Origin: JAGVPT01 sp963772165
GTDB lineage: Bacteria; Bacteroidota; Ignavibacteria; UBA10030; UBA8401
DNA: 64,000 nt
NCBI GenBank assembly: GCA_963772165.1
Contig: CAVYWA010000005.1
Location: 434,001 to 498,000 of the forward strand
Direction: 5' to 3'
Of this stretch, positions 61,970-64,000 are shown one piece after another. Position 1 is the first letter of the stretch. Each line of letters starts with the position of its first letter. The position numbers were made by a program, and so were the translations under genes. The notes under the pieces are model-generated. The model saw only the letters and a program-made list of their open reading frames with translations. It had not been told where the DNA came from and did not search any database.

Positions 61970-63223
61970 ATGCCAATGGACATTTCAGAATTGAAGTCCA
62001 AGAAAATTGCTGACCTTAATCAAATCGCAAAGGACCTCAGCATTTCTGGCTACAGCGATTTACGTAAACAAGAGTTAATATTTAAGATTCTGGAAGCTCA
62101 GACCGAGAAGGATGGGCTGACCTTCAGCAAGGGGGTTCTTGAAGTCTTGCCAGACGGATACGGTTTCTTGAGGTCTGTCGACTACAATTACCTTCCTTCC
62201 CCGGACGATATTTACGTTTCACCTTCCCAGATTAAAAAATTCAGTCTACGGACGGGAGACACCGTGAGCGGACAAGTCCGCCCGCCGAAAGAAGGTGAGC
62301 GCTTTTTTGCGTTGCTTCGTGTTGAAGCGGTGAACGACGAGAACCCCGACACGATTCGCGACCGAGTTCTATTCGACAACCTGACGCCATTATATCCTAA
62401 CGAACGGATCAAGCTTGAGACTGCTCCGGGCGAATATGCGATGCGGATCCTCGATTTGTTATCGCCGATCGGCAAGGGGCAGCGCGGCATGATCGTTTCG
62501 CCGCCGAAGGCCGGTAAAACGGTTCTCCTTCAGAAGATGGCCAACAGCATTACGCGCAATCATCCGGACGTCAAGCTGATGATGCTGCTTATCGACGAGC
62601 GCCCGGAGGAAGTAACGGACATGGAGCGTTCGGTTAGTGCGGAAGTTGTTGCCTCCACGTTCGACGAGCCGCCCGAGCGTCACGTCCAGGTTTCGGACAT
62701 GGTGCTTGAAAAAGCGAAGCGGTTGGTTGAAGCAAAGCACGATGTCGTCATCCTCCTCGACAGCATCACGCGCCTGGCGCGCGCTCATAACACCGTCGTT
62801 CCGCACTCCGGAAAAATTCTTTCGGGCGGCGTGGACGCAAATGCTTTGCATCGTCCTAAAAGATTCTTTGGCGCTGCGAGGAATATCGAAGAAGGCGGAA
62901 GCTTGACGATTATTGCGACTGCTCTTGTCGAAACCGGCAGCAGAATGGACGAGGTGATCTTTGAAGAGTTCAAAGGCACCGGTAATATGGAAATAGTGCT
63001 CGACCGGAAACTCAGCGACAAACGAATCTTCCCGGCCGTCGACGTCAACAGGTCTGGGACGCGTAAAGAAGAAATTCTTATGGGTGAGGATGAACTGAAT
63101 CGCGTCTGGATTTTACGGAAATTCTTGAGCGAATTTACACCCGTTGAAGCGATGGAATTCTTGCTGGAAAAAATGCGCGGGACAAAGGAAAATAAGGATT
63201 TCCTCAAGTCGATGAACAGTTAA
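61970..63223 (+). CDS. rho: Transcription termination factor Rho
   Basis: 417-residue Rho helicase. The N-terminal LKSKKIADLNQIAKDLSI helices, the RNA-binding cold-shock-like domain with LPDGYGFLRS (about 60-69), the P-loop SPPKAGKT (177-184), the Walker B region VVILLDSITRLAR and the Q-loop/R-loop part GGVDANALHRPKRFFGAARN are all in order. The length is standard and there is no extra N-terminal insert. AGGGAT precedes the start. A terminator follows directly. Confidence 0.98.
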   Translation: MPMDISELKSKKIADLNQIAKDLSISGYSDLRKQELIFKILEAQTEKDGLTFSKGVLEVLPDGYGFLRSVDYNYLPSPDDIYVSPSQIKKFSLRTGDTVSGQVRPPKEGERFFALLRVEAVNDENPDTIRDRVLFDNLTPLYPNERIKLETAPGEYAMRILDLLSPIGKGQRGMIVSPPKAGKTVLLQKMANSITRNHPDVKLMMLLIDERPEEVTDMERSVSAEVVASTFDEPPERHVQVSDMVLEKAKRLVEAKHDVVILLDSITRLARAHNTVVPHSGKILSGGVDANALHRPKRFFGAARNIEEGGSLTIIATALVETGSRMDEVIFEEFKGTGNMEIVLDRKLSDKRIFPAVDVNRSGTRKEEILMGEDELNRVWILRKFLSEFTPVEAMEFLLEKMRGTKENKDFLKSMNS

Positions 63224-63247
63224 TGCTCCCTGTGAAACATCATCGTT

Positions 63248-63287
63248 AAAAACCATCCCCAAAGAAAGGGATGGTTTTTTGTTTTTT
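63248..63287 (+). terminator. Rho-independent terminator after rho
   Basis: AACCATCCC (63251-63259) pairs with GGGATGGTT (63268-63276); T-rich tail TTTTGTTTTTTT. Confidence 0.85.
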
Positions 63288-63449
63288 TGAATGCCAGTGA
63301 GTATCGAGCTGAATTTTGTCCTTCTTTCAGTGGGTTTTGAAGACCGGGAGACTTTGACTGAAGGCCCTACCCATGCGTTAAAAGCTCTGTAGTAAATTGT
63401 CTTTTGCCTTTTCATTCCGAGAGTTGTACCTTACCGAAAAAAGATTCAT

Positions 63450-64000
63450 ATGAATGAAGCTGTTATTGTCAGCGCATGCAGAACTCCCATCGGTTCGTTT
63501 GGCGGCGCGTTAAATTCAGTTTCCGCGCCCAAACTTGGTGCGATTGTTATTGAGGAAGCCTTACGACGAGCGGCAGTCTCTAAGGACATTGTTGATGAAG
63601 TGATCATGGGAAATGTGTTGACGGCAGGAGAAGGACAGGCACCCGCTCGTCAGGCGGCGATCTTTGCCGGACTTCCGGCATCGGTTGAATGCATGACGAT
63701 CAACAAAGTGTGCGGCTCGGGAATGAAGGCCATCATGCTCGGCTCGCAGGCGATTCAACTTGGCGACGCAGATGTCGTCGTTGCCGGCGGGATGGAAAGC
63801 ATGTCCAATACTCCGTACTTATTGGAGAAAGCCCGCAGCGGTTACAAGATGGGAAACGCAGAGCTTATTGATTCGATGATCAAGGATGGGCTCTGGGATG
63901 TCTACAATAACTTCCACATGGGAAATGCGGCAGAACTCTGCGCAAAGGAATGTGCTGTTCCGCGCGATGAGCAAGATCGGTTTGCGATGCTCAGTTATCG
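63450..64000 (+). CDS. Acetyl-CoA acetyltransferase (thiolase), N-terminal part
   Basis: The first 183 residues of a thiolase cut by the right edge. The acyl-carrying Cys88 is in TINKVCGSGMKA; the N-terminus IVSACRTPIGSFGGAL, GNVLTAGEGQAPARQAAI and VVAGGMESMSNTPYLL are those of acetoacetyl-CoA thiolases. It condenses or splits acetyl-CoA units, and would fit the beta-oxidation genes at 36.8-40.5 kb. It opens with ATG 63450 without a clear ribosome binding site. Confidence 0.95.
   Translation, partial: MNEAVIVSACRTPIGSFGGALNSVSAPKLGAIVIEEALRRAAVSKDIVDEVIMGNVLTAGEGQAPARQAAIFAGLPASVECMTINKVCGSGMKAIMLGSQAIQLGDADVVVAGGMESMSNTPYLLEKARSGYKMGNAELIDSMIKDGLWDVYNNFHMGNAAELCAKECAVPRDEQDRFAMLSY

Overview
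The window is a 64 kb piece of a bacterial chromosome, most probably from the Bacteroidota/Chlorobi/Ignavibacteria side of the FCB group. This is inferred from gene content: a DUF3098 membrane protein, a PorW/SprE-like TPR lipoprotein, SUF genes of the sufC-D-S-U-T type, a B-family DNA polymerase pair and a complete queuosine-precursor cluster. Promoters look like ordinary sigma-70 boxes (lexA: TTGACA-17-TATATT). Genes are dense, often overlapping by ATGA, and intrinsic terminators are clear. No rRNA or CRISPR array is present.

Layout. 0-4.6 kb: the SUF Fe-S assembly operon followed by a Mn-type superoxide dismutase. 4.6-11 kb: housekeeping genes (Lon-N domain protein, folP, c-di-AMP synthase, glycosyltransferase, pcm, miaA), tRNA-Ala and tRNA-Pro, and lexA with a likely self-operator. 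11-13.9 kb: small single-domain genes (DUF3224, SRPBCC, VOC, DUF72). 13.9-17.1 kb: a three-gene cassette of a RecA-fold protein without a P-loop, a small helical protein and a B-family polymerase that has lost a catalytic Asp. 17.2-23 kb: a very large GH13 protein, a possible small RNA, DUF3098, and a phosphate transporter with its DUF47 partner.

23.5-34.0 kb is an integrative element in a tRNA-Lys(TTT) gene. A 39-bp direct repeat covering the 5' half of the tRNA marks both ends, near-identical 22-bp arm-type repeats lie just inside each end, and a tyrosine recombinase sits at each end. The cargo is visibly AT-rich: a PLD-nuclease/EVE-like fusion, a winged-helix protein, a truncated AlbA/Schlafen-like ATP-binding protein, a paralogous regulator pair, structured non-coding stretches and small unknown genes.

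34-46 kb: queF and queCED (queuosine precursor preQ1), etfB-etfA-acyl-CoA dehydrogenase (fatty-acid or amino-acid oxidation), a secreted GH3 glycosidase, a universal stress protein, tRNA-Leu, maf and a B12-binding subunit. 46-50 kb: the intact B-family polymerase and two tRNA-Ser genes. 50-56 kb: two peroxiredoxins, an aquaporin remnant, a PTPS-folE-SDR-SDR group that could make a biopterin-like cofactor, a thioredoxin-reductase-like FNR and a Spy-like protein. 56-64 kb: TPR lipoprotein, pyrK-pyrD-folC, rho and the start of a thiolase.

One sequence-wide oddity matters for every reader: about ten otherwise good genes (sufS, the cassette polymerase twice, etfA, acyl-CoA dehydrogenase, GH3, a hydroxyacid dehydrogenase, a small gene after acyl-CoA dehydrogenase, two island genes) are broken by a single extra base, always a +1 shift. 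In the conserved genes, removing one base restores the family sequence. This looks like a systematic insertion error in the assembly rather than biology, and those genes are annotated over their full repaired span.
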